This document shows positions 43,054 through 52,464 of a stretch of DNA of 64,000 nucleotides, piece after piece. The position numbers and the translations under genes were made by a program. Each line of letters starts with the position of its first letter. The first letter of the stretch is position 1. Source of the DNA: Virgibacillus siamensis (GTDB lineage Bacteria > Bacillota > Bacilli > Bacillales > Amphibacillaceae); assembly GCF_900162695.1 (NCBI RefSeq), contig NZ_FUIH01000007.1:1426001-1490000 (forward strand), given 5' to 3'. The notes under the pieces were generated by a model, which saw only the letters and a list, made by a program, of their open reading frames with translations, was not told where the DNA came from and did not search any database.

Positions 43054-43566
43054 CTAAATGAGCAATATAACGATAAACAAGCCACATAACAGTCCCAAAC
43101 TTTTTGCCATTTTACTATATCTGTGTTGGTTTTCCCTCGCCTCTTCCAATTCCCGGTCCAAATGCTTAATCGTAAGCTGAATATACTTCTGCTGCTGATC
43201 AAAGTCGTGCTGCCCAAGCGTTTGGCCGAATTGTTTCAATATTTCTCCCTCATTCCCGCCTAAAGAAGAAACATATAAAAGTTCATTCAGACAATAATTC
43301 CAATCACTATGCAAATCCGGATTTTTTCCCTCCAGCGACGCACCGGATTGATCAAAAAAATTGCCAACCGGTCCCGGAACTTGCCTCGCAATTGTCTGGA
43401 AAGCATCTTTGAGTGAAAGCTGACTATACAAGATCTCTGCCTCTAATATTTGCAACGCACTCTTCATTTGACGGATCTGTTTCGGTCTTTCGTTTAGCCT
43501 CTTGCTGATTTGGAAACCTGCCCATGTAGTTGCGGCAATAAAAATCAATGCACCAATCCATTTCAT
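43054..43566 (-). CDS. spoIIIAB: Stage III sporulation protein AB
   Basis: A 170-residue protein with a membrane helix at each end (WIGALIFIAATTWAGFQIS; SLGLLCGLFIVILLI) and a helical middle related to GspF/T2SS inner-membrane proteins. RPKQIRQMKSALQILEAEI is the family signature. Its start overlaps the spoIIIAA stop. Confidence 0.95.
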   Translation of the reverse strand: MKWIGALIFIAATTWAGFQISKRLNERPKQIRQMKSALQILEAEILYSQLSLKDAFQTIARQVPGPVGNFFDQSGASLEGKNPDLHSDWNYCLNELLYVSSLGGNEGEILKQFGQTLGQHDFDQQQKYIQLTIKHLDRELEEARENQHRYSKMAKSLGLLCGLFIVILLI

Positions 43567-44489
43567 TATTTAAACACCCCGGTTTTCATTGGGATAGTCT
43601 CTCCATTCTGTGTACAAATTCGTCGGATGTTCCCGGGCTTTTGATGCCTGTCCATAAAAACAATTCGCTGAAAAATATTTGCTTGAAACAACACTTGCAA
43701 TGATGGTCTTTGCTTTAATTCCTGAAGATCCTTGCCATGAATTGTGCAAATAATGGTTACCCCCGTATTGATAGCTTCCATCAGTGCATTTACATCCGCT
43801 TTACTGCCGATTTCGTCGACTGCCAGAATTTCCGGGGACATCGAACGGATCATCATCATCATCCCCTCTGCTTTCGGACATGCATCCATTACGTCTGTCC
43901 GCCTGCCAACATCATGTTGTGGTACCCCTTTTTTAGATCCTGCTATTTCAGATCGTTCATCAACAATACCAACTTTTTGTGCAGCTGTATGACCCCACCC
44001 AGATGAAATCAAACGGACCACATCACGAATAAGGGTTGTTTTTCCGGATTGGGGCGGGCCTGCAATAAGGGTGTTAAAATAGCTTTTCTGATGAAGATAT
44101 GGCATTAATTTACTGGCACAGCCAATCCGCTGCTTGGCAATTCGAATATTAAAAAAAGCGATATGCTGGATAGCTTTAACAGAACCATTTACGGTATTGA
44201 CTTTTCCTGCCAGACCGATACGATGCCCCCCTTCAATCGTGACGTAACCTTCGCGCAATTCATCTTCCATACGGTAAAGCGAGAACTCACTTATTCGATT
44301 CAAAATATGCATCGTGTCCCTTCTATCCGGAACGGTTTTATCAAGCCACACGGCATGTCCATCAAAGATGAGTTCAATCGGATGAAACATACGGACACGA
44401 ATTTCCTGCAGAAGATGACGACGATGTAATGTTTGGTTATCTATCATTTTTCTGATAGATTCCGGAAATAACTGCAAAATTTCTTCCAT
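43566..44489 (-). CDS. spoIIIAA: Stage III sporulation protein AA (ATPase)
   Basis: Secretion-type AAA+ ATPase of the SpoIIIA complex, 307 residues. Walker A GPPQSGKTTLIRD, Walker B ILAVDEIGSKADV and VGIVDERSEIAG. First gene of the operon; the sigma-E promoter should lie in 44490-44587 but was not pinned down. Confidence 0.96.
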   Translation of the reverse strand: MEEILQLFPESIRKMIDNQTLHRRHLLQEIRVRMFHPIELIFDGHAVWLDKTVPDRRDTMHILNRISEFSLYRMEDELREGYVTIEGGHRIGLAGKVNTVNGSVKAIQHIAFFNIRIAKQRIGCASKLMPYLHQKSYFNTLIAGPPQSGKTTLIRDVVRLISSGWGHTAAQKVGIVDERSEIAGSKKGVPQHDVGRRTDVMDACPKAEGMMMMIRSMSPEILAVDEIGSKADVNALMEAINTGVTIICTIHGKDLQELKQRPSLQVLFQANIFQRIVFMDRHQKPGNIRRICTQNGETIPMKTGVFK

Positions 44490-44589
44490 AAAACTACCTC
44501 ACCTGGAAAGAGCATTTTTTATAAATGTATGTTTGTCCTATCTAATTATGACTGCTTGTCATAAGTCAGTATCTCTTTTAAATTTGATA

Positions 44590-44620
44590 CAAAAAAAGAG
44601 CAGCCCCTTTGGACTGCTCA
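44590..44620 (-). terminator. Terminator of efp
   Basis: Stem GAGCAGTCC with GGCTGCTC then TTTTTTT on the minus strand. Confidence 0.85.
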
Positions 44621-44638
44621 CCCGTTAATACGATTCGT

Positions 44639-45196
44639 TTATGCCCGTGAAACATATTTTCCATCAGATGTGCTGATAACCAACACATCACCTTGATTAA
44701 TAAAGAATGGAACCTGCACAATCAATCCGGTTTCCATTGTGGCTGGTTTCGAGCCGCCACTTGCTGTATCTCCTTTAACGCCTGGCTCGGTTTCCGTAAC
44801 AGTTAACTCAACATTTTTCGGTAATTGAACACCAAGGACTTCCCCTTCATACGTAACAACAGATACTTCCATGTTTTCTTTCATATAATTCAGCTGATCT
44901 TCAATTTGATTTGTCTGAAGTTCCAACTGCTCATACGTATTCGTATCCATAAATGCATGTGTGTCGCCAGAGGCATATAAATATTGCATTTTGTTATTTT
45001 CAATATGTGCTGTATTGACCTTCTCACCGCCACGGAACGTCTTTTCCTGTATATTCCCGTTTCGCAAATTACGAAGCTTGGAACGAACAAACGCAGCACC
45101 TTTTCCGGGTTTAACATGCTGAAAATCAAGCACTTGCCAAATTTCATTGTCAACTTCAATCGTCAGACCTGTTTTAAAATCATTTACCGATATCAT
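44639..45196 (-). CDS. efp: Translation elongation factor P
   Basis: Rescues ribosomes stalled at polyproline, 185 residues in three beta domains. ISVNDFKTGLTIEVDNEIWQ starts the KOW-like domain; the modifiable lysine is at the tip of KPGKGAAFVRSKLRN. In B. subtilis this lysine carries 5-aminopentanol. It follows yqhT by 18 bp, the usual pepQ-efp pair. Confidence 0.97.
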   Translation of the reverse strand: MISVNDFKTGLTIEVDNEIWQVLDFQHVKPGKGAAFVRSKLRNLRNGNIQEKTFRGGEKVNTAHIENNKMQYLYASGDTHAFMDTNTYEQLELQTNQIEDQLNYMKENMEVSVVTYEGEVLGVQLPKNVELTVTETEPGVKGDTASGGSKPATMETGLIVQVPFFINQGDVLVISTSDGKYVSRA

Positions 45197-45214
45197 GCGA
45201 CATCCTCCTCAATG

Positions 45215-46276
45215 CTATAGTGTAATTAATTCTTCCGGTGCAAATGTCAATTTTTCATAGCCTGTTTCAGTAATGACAACATCATCCTCAATCCTGCATC
45301 CTCCAACATTTGGCACATAAATCCCGGGTTCAACTGTTACGACCATACCGGGTTCCAGTTTTTTCTCCGATTTGAATGACAGCCCCGGACCTTCGTGCAC
45401 TTCCAGCCCGACACCGTGCCCAGTAGAATGACCAAAGTACTCGCCATACCCCTGTTCCGTAATATAATCCCTTGTTAAGGCATCAGCTTCCATTCCACTT
45501 ATTCCAGGTTTCAGACCTTTTACACCACGTTGCTGTGCTTCCTGAACAATATGGTAGATTTTCCGTAACTCATCATTAATTTCTCCGACGGCAATCGTCC
45601 GGGTAATATCGGAACAATATCCTTTGTAATACGCACCAAAATCCAACGTTACCAGTTCACCTGATTGGACTTCTTTATCGGAAGCAACGCCATGTGGCAA
45701 TGCACCGCGATATCCGGATGCAACAATCGTATCAAAACTTGACGATACCGCTCCTTGTTTCCGCATGTAAAATTCCAGTTCATTCGAAATATCAATTTCT
45801 TTTGCCCCTGGCTTAATATAGTTTTGGATATGAGCAAATGTATCATCCGCTATTTTAGCTGCCTTCTTTAAAATTTCCAGTTCATCGGCTGTTTTATTAA
45901 GGCGTAATTCCTCAACAAGCCCGCTTACCGGAATTAATTCAGCATCCATCGTTTTTTCATACAATTCATAAGCCGTGAATGTGACATGATCTTTTTCGAA
46001 TCCAACCCGATTAACATTCATATCCTTTAACTGTTCATTAATAACTTGATGAATCGGCTGTTTGTGCTCAATAATTTTAAAATCAGCAGCTTGTTCGGCT
46101 GCCTGTTCTATGTATCTGAAATCCGTGACAAATCGTGCATCATGCATACTAACAATTGCCACTCCTGCTGTTCCAGTGAAATTGGTTATGTACCTCCTGT
46201 TATATGGACTTGTAATCAGAATGGCATCTAAATCGTTTTCCCCAAGTGCTTTGCGAAGTTTTTCAATTTTACTCAC
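45215..46276 (-). CDS. yqhT: Xaa-Pro peptidase, M24 family (YqhT)
   Basis: Dimetal aminopeptidase cleaving X-Pro bonds, 353 residues. N-terminal creatinase domain and C-terminal pita-bread domain with metal ligands in LVTLDFGAYYKGYCSDITRT (two Asp), HSTGHGVGLEVHEGP (His), VTVEPGIYV (Glu) and CRIEDDVVIT (Glu). The start is a GTG at 46276, 9 nt after GAGAGG; an upstream in-frame ATG (46294) sits before that SD and would overlap aroQ. Confidence 0.93.
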   Translation of the reverse strand: MSKIEKLRKALGENDLDAILITSPYNRRYITNFTGTAGVAIVSMHDARFVTDFRYIEQAAEQAADFKIIEHKQPIHQVINEQLKDMNVNRVGFEKDHVTFTAYELYEKTMDAELIPVSGLVEELRLNKTADELEILKKAAKIADDTFAHIQNYIKPGAKEIDISNELEFYMRKQGAVSSSFDTIVASGYRGALPHGVASDKEVQSGELVTLDFGAYYKGYCSDITRTIAVGEINDELRKIYHIVQEAQQRGVKGLKPGISGMEADALTRDYITEQGYGEYFGHSTGHGVGLEVHEGPGLSFKSEKKLEPGMVVTVEPGIYVPNVGGCRIEDDVVITETGYEKLTFAPEELITL

Positions 46277-46280
46277 AACA

Positions 46281-46721
46281 TCATTCCTCTCCATTTTTTT
46301 CTAAAAATGCGTGTGCAGCCAATCGATAACTCAACAATCCAAACCCAACGATCTGACCATAACAAACGGGTGCCAGCATGGATTGATGGCGAAATGCTTC
46401 CCTATTGTGCACATTTGATATATGCACCTCAATCACCGGTGTTTCCATTGCCTTAATACAATCACGTAACGCAATACTGGTATGTGTGTACGCCGCAGGA
46501 TTAAAAATAATGCCTTCATATTTTCCATTTGCCTGTTGAAGGAAATCGACCAGGCTCCCCTCGTGATTGGACTGCTGGCTGTCCAGTTCATAACCGTGTT
46601 CATTCAATAAATTGGTCAGGTTTTCTTCAACATCCTGCAAGGTGAATTCACCATAAATGTCATTTTCTCTTTTCCCCAGCATATTAATGTTCGGACCGTT
46701 CAATAACAAAAGACGTTTCAT
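46281..46721 (-). CDS. aroQ: 3-Dehydroquinate dehydratase, type II
   Basis: Third shikimate-pathway enzyme, 146 residues (B. subtilis yqhS). LLLNGPNINMLGKRENDIYG holds the catalytic Arg/Tyr; FNPAAYTHTSIALRD and EVHISNVHNREAFRHQS (catalytic His) follow. Shikimate kinase is at 59885-60397. Confidence 0.96.
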   Translation of the reverse strand: MKRLLLLNGPNINMLGKRENDIYGEFTLQDVEENLTNLLNEHGYELDSQQSNHEGSLVDFLQQANGKYEGIIFNPAAYTHTSIALRDCIKAMETPVIEVHISNVHNREAFRHQSMLAPVCYGQIVGFGLLSYRLAAHAFLEKNGEE

Positions 46722-46801
46722 AGCCCTCTTCCATTCCCTTTTATAATATTGGACTTTTATAGTTTATCATAAACAAACGTGTTTGAATAATCGTACGAAT
46801 T

Positions 46802-47314
46802 TCAAGTTTCCTCTTCGTTTTTTTCCTTTGGAGAATTATTATCAGCGTAATCGTATGAAATGGAATAACCGATGAATGTTCCATACAGTATAAACAGACA
46901 TATCGTTGAAACAATGGTATTACTGTTTAAATTTTCGATATCCGGAACATTTGGAAAAACCGGCTGCAAAATATAAAAAATGATAACCCATAGAATTAAA
47001 CCGTAAGTTACACCCATCCATAAAGTATTAACCTTTCGAAACAAACCAAAGTAAATAAACGCGCTGACCAAAGACAGCAGTCCGATGATGATAATGGACA
47101 GAATATTTCCAAGCCAGCTGCTTGTCCATTCAGCTGTAATCCAGGAACGCAGCACATAACTTCTCGGAGCGACCTCTGAAAAACTGAAAAAGTACATGAT
47201 TAATCCCAATGCACTCCAGATTATTCCGCCTGTAAAACCGGTGACAAGCGATCTTGTTGTTACAGACATTGGTTCTTCCTGTTTATTTTGACTTAATTCT
47301 TTATCAAGTTTCAT
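46802..47314 (-). CDS. yqhR: Conserved membrane protein YqhR
   Basis: A 170-residue protein with four predicted membrane helices (about 22-44, 70-90, 98-118, 135-155) and a hydrophilic, acidic C terminus. SLVTGFTGGIIWSALGLIMY and WLGNILSIIIIGLLSLVSAF are typical of YqhR. Function unknown. The start at 47314 has GAGGTG 6 nt upstream. In B. subtilis yqhQ lies next to it; here yqhQ is missing. Confidence 0.85.
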   Translation of the reverse strand: MKLDKELSQNKQEEPMSVTTRSLVTGFTGGIIWSALGLIMYFFSFSEVAPRSYVLRSWITAEWTSSWLGNILSIIIIGLLSLVSAFIYFGLFRKVNTLWMGVTYGLILWVIIFYILQPVFPNVPDIENLNSNTIVSTICLFILYGTFIGYSISYDYADNNSPKEKNEEET

Positions 47315-47574
47315 TTTAATCACCTCAGTTGTATTATTACCAACTGAGGTAATTCAACTCAGGACTTTTTAAACTAGTTTTACACGGAATTTTCTAGTAA
47401 AATAAAGGTAAGGAAAATATTGTGTTTAGTAATCAATTTTCGGGAAATAATAATACTACTGCATATAATATAAAGGAGAAATGTGTTACGTATTTTTTTG
47501 ATTATGCTATAAAATGGGAAATACGTGGTATATAGAATAATAAAGGGTAAAACTATAGAAAGGAGGATGTACTG

Positions 47575-47946
47575 ATGCAAAATAAATTTTCCATCGTTGT
47601 TTATACAGTCATTGGTCTTGCTGTAATAGGAGTGGTTTCACAGCTATTCACAAACACAGTATCCTTTCTTACAACATTATTACTGATGCTTGTCTTTGGT
47701 GCAGCATTATCCGCACTTGTATATTTCCTTTTAATCAGAAAACGTACTCCTTCAAGCGACTCCAGGAAATTTAAAAAGGCGGTAAAACAGTCCAAGGCAA
47801 AATATGCTCCCAAAAATAAAAAACCAAAGAATGATGCCAAACGTTCAAAACCCCTACAAACGAAAAAAAGGAAACACAAACGTGCTTCCCATCTTCGGGT
47901 TATTGACGGCAATAAATCAAAACGAAAAGACCGAGCTACTTTCTGA
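47575..47946 (+). CDS. yqhP: SA1362/YqhP family membrane protein
   Basis: A 123-residue protein with two N-terminal membrane helices (FSIVVYTVIGLAVIGVVSQL; LTTLLLMLVFGAALSALVYF) and a very basic, Lys/Arg-rich C-terminal half. This is the layout of YqhP/SA1362. Function unknown; the basic tail may bind nucleic acid or phospholipid. Good SD (AAGGAGG). The 260-bp gap upstream to yqhR holds only promoter-like TGCTATAAA at 47505-47513 and a CTCAGTTG/CAACTGAG inverted repeat near 47325-47350. Confidence 0.82.
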   Translation: MQNKFSIVVYTVIGLAVIGVVSQLFTNTVSFLTTLLLMLVFGAALSALVYFLLIRKRTPSSDSRKFKKAVKQSKAKYAPKNKKPKNDAKRSKPLQTKKRKHKRASHLRVIDGNKSKRKDRATF

Positions 47947-47962
47947 CTAGCTTGGTTTTTTT
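47928..47962 (+). terminator. Terminator of yqhP
   Basis: Stem CCGAGCTA with TAGCTTGG followed by TTTTTTT; the left arm lies inside the end of yqhP. Confidence 0.75.
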
Positions 47963-47990
47963 ATATGTCATGGAACTTCCGCTATATTTT

Positions 47991-48878
47991 TCACGGCCAG
48001 TTTTTCAAAAATTGTGTTGCCCTTTCGTTTCCGATCTGAATTAACTTTTCCTTTTTCTCCTCATCAAGATTAAAATTCATTGCAGCAACATGACCGACGG
48101 GTATAAATAAAATATTATTCCGCTGTGATGTGGAAATATAACGTGTATCATGTGCCTGCAGCATGGTCGAAAATAACGCGTGAAACATATCAAGCGCATT
48201 CTTGATCTTTCTCGGTTTCTGCTGTTCCGGATATGCACTTAGTTTTACACCGAGTACTGGACGAATTTTTTCCTTCCGTTCATTTTCGAATATCCATAAT
48301 GGGAAATTACTAAGCAATCCTCCATCCACGATAAGGCTTTTACGTTTCGATTTCCCAGGTAATTGTTTAGGGACAAAAAAGTAAGGATATCCAGCGCTCA
48401 TCCGGACAGCTTTTGAAACCGGAAAATAGGCCGGATTCATACCGTAAATCCGCTCCAGATCATCGGGAATAATAACAAGTTTCCCAAGGGATATATCACT
48501 CACTACGACTTTCAGGCTGTCATATTTCAAATCTTTAAAGGTGTAAATGTTTTTAATTGCCAGATGACGGTGCAGCCATTTCTCCAATTTGTCACCTTTA
48601 TACAATCCCATCCGAAAATACAGAAAAAACCATTTCGATATCGGTATAATTGAACTCAGTTTAGGGGGATCCAAAAGCTTTTGGATGTCCAAATCCTGTA
48701 TGAGTTCACCGATTTCATCAGTATGATATTCAGCAGCTATCAGCGCGGCCAATATGGCTCCCGCAGAAGTTCCAGCGACCCGTTCAAATACCAATTCATG
48801 TTCATGAAAACTTTGCAGGGCACCTATAAGTGCATAAGCTTTCACGCCTCCACCGGAAAAAACCCCATCAATTTTCAT
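47991..48878 (-). CDS. yqhO: Patatin-like phospholipase (YqhO)
   Basis: Predicted serine acyl hydrolase, 295 residues. Oxyanion-hole motif SGGGVKAYALIG at the N terminus, nucleophile Ser in GTSAGAILAALIAAEY and the catalytic Asp in IVDGGLLSNFP. Family is RssA/YqhO-like, probably cytoplasmic lipid hydrolysis; no signal peptide. Convergent with yqhP. Confidence 0.9.
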   Translation of the reverse strand: MKIDGVFSGGGVKAYALIGALQSFHEHELVFERVAGTSAGAILAALIAAEYHTDEIGELIQDLDIQKLLDPPKLSSIIPISKWFFLYFRMGLYKGDKLEKWLHRHLAIKNIYTFKDLKYDSLKVVVSDISLGKLVIIPDDLERIYGMNPAYFPVSKAVRMSAGYPYFFVPKQLPGKSKRKSLIVDGGLLSNFPLWIFENERKEKIRPVLGVKLSAYPEQQKPRKIKNALDMFHALFSTMLQAHDTRYISTSQRNNILFIPVGHVAAMNFNLDEEKKEKLIQIGNERATQFLKNWP

Positions 48879-48960
48879 GTGTTACCTCCCAGATGTACTT
48901 TCTACCATTTTAAGAAAGCAGCAGCTGGTTTAGAACCCATGAAATATAGAATAGCTTGAA

Positions 48961-49380
48961 CTATTTATCTTTATTCATCTGAACATTACGCAAATCAACA
49001 ATACGTTGTTCATTATCCCTTAAATATTGGACAAGATCACCAATTCGATCAATGGAGGTCCAGCTTAAGTGATGTTCAATTCCTTCCACATCCTCGTAGA
49101 TTTTATCATCATCCACTCCGATAATCTCCAAAAAGTCTTCGAGTAATTCATGTCGGAAAACAAGTCGCTCGCCAATTTTCTTCCCTTTCGAAGTCAGAAT
49201 AAAGCCTCTGTACTTTTCATAATTTAAGTATTCGTCTTTGTCCAGTTTTTGAACCATCTTTGTTACAGATGAAGGGTGTACCTCCAGGGCTTCAGCAATA
49301 TCGGAGACACGGGCATACCCCTTGGATTCAATCAGATTGTATATTTGTTCAATATAATCCTCCATACTTGGTGTTGGCAT
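48961..49380 (-). CDS. mntR: Manganese-responsive repressor MntR
   Basis: DtxR-family regulator of Mn uptake, 139 residues. All six metal ligands known in B. subtilis MntR are in register: Asp8, Glu11, His77, Glu99, Glu102, His103. The helix-turn-helix ALEVHPSSVTKMVQKLDKD is at 31-49. Asp8 marks Mn rather than Fe selectivity. No mnt transporter gene is in the window. Confidence 0.97.
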   Translation of the reverse strand: MPTPSMEDYIEQIYNLIESKGYARVSDIAEALEVHPSSVTKMVQKLDKDEYLNYEKYRGFILTSKGKKIGERLVFRHELLEDFLEIIGVDDDKIYEDVEGIEHHLSWTSIDRIGDLVQYLRDNEQRIVDLRNVQMNKDK

Positions 49381-49471
49381 TGGATCAGCTCATTTCAATG
49401 AATAATTTTTTAGCATGTGCAACAATGTTTCCTAATAAAAAGCATACAAGAATATCAAATTTTAGGCAACT

Positions 49472-49508
49472 CAAAAAGGAGAGCGGACAAGTTATCCACT
49501 CTCCTTTC
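49472..49508 (-). terminator. Terminator of the ribonucleotide reductase gene
   Basis: Stem AAGGAGAGTGGA with TCCGCTCTCCTT then TTT on the minus strand, immediately after the stop. Confidence 0.8.
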
Positions 49509-49513
49509 CATTA

Positions 49514-52078
49514 TTATAAGCCACATTTAAGCTGTGCGCCGCAACTTGTACATGTATTGCATCCGCCGATATCTTCCACACTGCCTTTTCGGCACACTGG
49601 ACACGTGTCACCAACTTCCGATCCAATGGTAACGTTTGTTTTATCGAGTTCCTGAATGGTATCCATCAAAACTACTTTCGGTTTCTCTGTATCTTCATCG
49701 AACAATTCTGTTTGTTCGCCAAAGGAATTTTCTTCAGCTTTCAATGTCAGAACCTGTGTATCACGGCTTCCATCAACATAGACTGTACCGCCTTTAGCTC
49801 CGCCGTTGTACAGCCTGCGGTAAACCTTCTCAACCTGGTCAACCGTGTATCCTTTAGGTGCATTTACTGTTTTGGATATGGAACTGTCCACCCAACGCTG
49901 GATGACACATTGTGTATCAGCGTGAGCCTCCGGTGCGAGATCCATTGCTGTCACGAAGAATTTAGGCAGATGATCCGCATCTTGTTCCGGATGCCGCTTC
50001 AAATATTCTTCCACAATATCTGCCTTTACTTCAATAAATTTGCCGAGCCGACCACTTCTGTAATATGAAAATGAGAAATAAGGTTCAAGTCCGGTTGATA
50101 CACCAACCATTGTCCCGGTTGATCCGGTCGGTGCCACTGTCAGCAGGTGTGAATTACGAATACCGTATTGCAAAATAGCTTCCCTGATATCTTCAGGCAT
50201 CTTTTTCATATACCCTGTGTTAATAAATGCCTCCCGCAGTGTTTTAGTCTCTTCATCTGTTGAACCAATTAAAAATGGAAAGCTTCCCTTTTCTTTGGCC
50301 AGCTGAATTGATTCACGGTAGGCGGTTGTCGCAATCGTTTCAAAAATTTTATCAACAAGCTCGTTTCCTTCTGAAGATCCATATTCTGTCTCACAATAGA
50401 TCAGAAGATCATGCAGTCCCATAACACCAAGGCCAACCCTGCGTTCCCCAAGTGCCTGCTTTTTATTTTCTTCTAGGAAATAAGGTGTTGCATCAATAAC
50501 ATTATCTTGCATGCGAACGCCGGTTTTTACAGTTTGCTCCAGCTTTTCAAATTTCACCTGCCCTGTTTCTTTATCAGCCATTTCAGCTAAGTTTACTGCT
50601 GCAAGATTACATACTGAATATGGAGCAAGCGGCTGTTCCCCGCAAGGATTTGTGGCAACAACCTGGTCCCCGTAAGCCTTGGCATTCGTCATATCGTTTG
50701 CGTTATCGATATAGAAAATTCCTGGTTCAGCAGAATAGGTTGCACAGATATTAATCAGATTCCAAAGTTCGCGTGCTTTAACTCTCCGGTAGACACGAAC
50801 GCCATATCCCATTTCTTCCCATTTCCGAACATCTCCAATTTCGTGCCATTTCTCATTATACACAGCCATTTCCTCTGGAGTGTAATTTTCAACATCAGGG
50901 AAACGTAATTCATACATTTCATCATTTTCGATTGCTTCCATCAAATCTTTTGTTATGCAAACCGAGATGTTCGCACCTGTCAGAAATTCAGGATTATGAA
51001 CAGTATAAGTGCCGCCAGTAAGCAGCTTTTGTTCCGCCTCTTCAAATGCATCTTTCGTAAAACCGCCTTGTCCAGGCATCGAACGGTAGTTTAAAATACC
51101 CTGGTACAAATCAGCCTCCGTTTCAGTAAGCGGGGTGAATTTCAGCTTTTCCTGCGCAAGACGTTTTATCTGCTCATCTTCCGTATTCTCAATTAAGAAA
51201 CGAAGAATTCTTGGATTTTGCATTTTGGAAATAATAAATTCCATAATATCCGGATGTGAATCAACAAGCATAATCATCTGCGCACCGCGTCTTGATCCAC
51301 CCTGTTCAACAAGATGGGTCAGTTTTGCAATATCATCAAGCCATGATACTGATCCAGATGATTTTCCATTGACACCTCTGGCTAACGTATTCCTTGGTCT
51401 CAATGTTGAGCCATTCGTACCTACACCGCCGCCACGAGACATGATTTCCATTACTTGTTTGCGGTGGTCTGAAATGCCTTCACGGGAATCCCGAATGAAT
51501 GGCATTACATAGCAATTAAAATACGTTACTTCCGTGTCAGCACCGGCTCCATATAACACTCGGCCAGCTGGAATGAAATTCATGCCGCCTAATTCATCAT
51601 AAAATTTGTCAAACCACTCTTTTTGTTTTTCTTCCGTTGTTTCAACATTTGCCAATCCTGTTGCATTTCGTTTGGCAATCTGCTCATAAAATACTTCCAG
51701 TGGCTTATCAATAACATCCAGGGAACGTTTCACAATACCAGTTGAGGCTTCTTCCTTGTTGTCCAGAACCGATAAAAATTCCGGATCCACGTTAATTTCA
51801 GCCTCTTTAGTTGACCAATTAACTGATTTGACATATCCTAATCCCCGTGCAGGAAATTTAGGATCGGCTTTTACTGTCAGTACGACAAAGTCGCCTTCTT
51901 TTAATGTTTTCTTTTCGGTATCTTTAAACGCATATCGATCCAGCATGACCAATCTGGACACGCCTTTATGCGTCAGTTTCATATCTTCTGTAACGGGATG
52001 AACCTGAGGGAATAACTTGACATCCTCATTCAGTTCCTGTAAATTAATTTTTCGGCTTTTTTCTACAGCAATCGACAT
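49514..52078 (-). CDS. nrdJ: Adenosylcobalamin-dependent (class II) ribonucleotide reductase
   Basis: Makes deoxyribonucleotides using B12 instead of an oxygen-dependent diferric/dimanganese cofactor. It has 854 residues. Catalytic N-C-E triad in NPCGEQPLAPYSVCNLAAVN, phosphate loop TVAPTGSTGTMVG, and a C-terminal zinc finger with CPVCRKG and CNTCTSCG, ending LKCGL. The start at 52078 has GGGG 8 nt away; longer frames to 52159 lack an SD. It sits between mntR and yqhL where B. subtilis has lipM, so it is a lineage-specific insertion. Two NrdR boxes lie upstream. It shares the B12 requirement of the mutase at 10-13 kb. Confidence 0.94.
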   Translation of the reverse strand: MSIAVEKSRKINLQELNEDVKLFPQVHPVTEDMKLTHKGVSRLVMLDRYAFKDTEKKTLKEGDFVVLTVKADPKFPARGLGYVKSVNWSTKEAEINVDPEFLSVLDNKEEASTGIVKRSLDVIDKPLEVFYEQIAKRNATGLANVETTEEKQKEWFDKFYDELGGMNFIPAGRVLYGAGADTEVTYFNCYVMPFIRDSREGISDHRKQVMEIMSRGGGVGTNGSTLRPRNTLARGVNGKSSGSVSWLDDIAKLTHLVEQGGSRRGAQMIMLVDSHPDIMEFIISKMQNPRILRFLIENTEDEQIKRLAQEKLKFTPLTETEADLYQGILNYRSMPGQGGFTKDAFEEAEQKLLTGGTYTVHNPEFLTGANISVCITKDLMEAIENDEMYELRFPDVENYTPEEMAVYNEKWHEIGDVRKWEEMGYGVRVYRRVKARELWNLINICATYSAEPGIFYIDNANDMTNAKAYGDQVVATNPCGEQPLAPYSVCNLAAVNLAEMADKETGQVKFEKLEQTVKTGVRMQDNVIDATPYFLEENKKQALGERRVGLGVMGLHDLLIYCETEYGSSEGNELVDKIFETIATTAYRESIQLAKEKGSFPFLIGSTDEETKTLREAFINTGYMKKMPEDIREAILQYGIRNSHLLTVAPTGSTGTMVGVSTGLEPYFSFSYYRSGRLGKFIEVKADIVEEYLKRHPEQDADHLPKFFVTAMDLAPEAHADTQCVIQRWVDSSISKTVNAPKGYTVDQVEKVYRRLYNGGAKGGTVYVDGSRDTQVLTLKAEENSFGEQTELFDEDTEKPKVVLMDTIQELDKTNVTIGSEVGDTCPVCRKGSVEDIGGCNTCTSCGAQLKCGL

Positions 52079-52165
52079 TTCCATCGCCCCTTTATCGAGA
52101 TTCATAAACAGTATGTAAGCTGATAAATCTATTGTTGCTATTAACATATCATAAACCACTTCATA

Positions 52166-52213
52166 AAAACAATATATTGTGCTTACATTTTTTATCGAGT
52201 ACTATATATGGGA
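52166..52213. promoter_or_regulatory. Tandem NrdR boxes upstream of nrdJ
   Basis: ACAATATATTGTG (52169-52181) and ACTATATATGGG (52201-52212) resemble the NrdR box. Their centres (52175.5 and 52206.5) are 31 bp apart, three helical turns, the standard NrdR geometry. They lie about 90-135 bp before nrdJ. No cobalamin riboswitch was recognised here. The rest of 52214-52398 is AT-rich with no feature recognised. Confidence 0.7.
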
Positions 52214-52398
52214 ATTCGATCGAATTTACGTTAAAATGTCAACTCGAGAAAACAGACAATAAATCGCTAAAAACAAAGTATTTATTTGTTATCGGTATAT
52301 AAATACGCAATTTATAACAATTTTGTGGGTTGAAAATTTTTATTTGTGTTACCAGCTCGACAAAATATGACAAAATTGCATTTAGGCTAAAAAATACT

Positions 52399-52427
52399 TT
52401 GAAAAATTGTCTGTTCAGCCATATAAT
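52399..52427 (+). promoter_or_regulatory. Promoter of the rhodanese gene
   Basis: TTGAAA (52399-52404) and TATAAT (52422-52427) with a 17-bp spacer, 37 bp upstream of the start. Confidence 0.75.
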
Positions 52428-52464
52428 AGAAATGACACATAAGAGAAATACGGGGGCATCATAA

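Noticed and set aside
47380..47580. Hydrophobic minus-strand frame of 66 codons
   Set aside because: AT-rich random frame lying in the yqhP upstream region; no SD and it overlaps the yqhP start.
52079..52464. Cobalamin riboswitch upstream of the B12-dependent reductase
   Set aside because: No B12-box-like sequence or expected helices could be found; NrdR boxes explain the region better.
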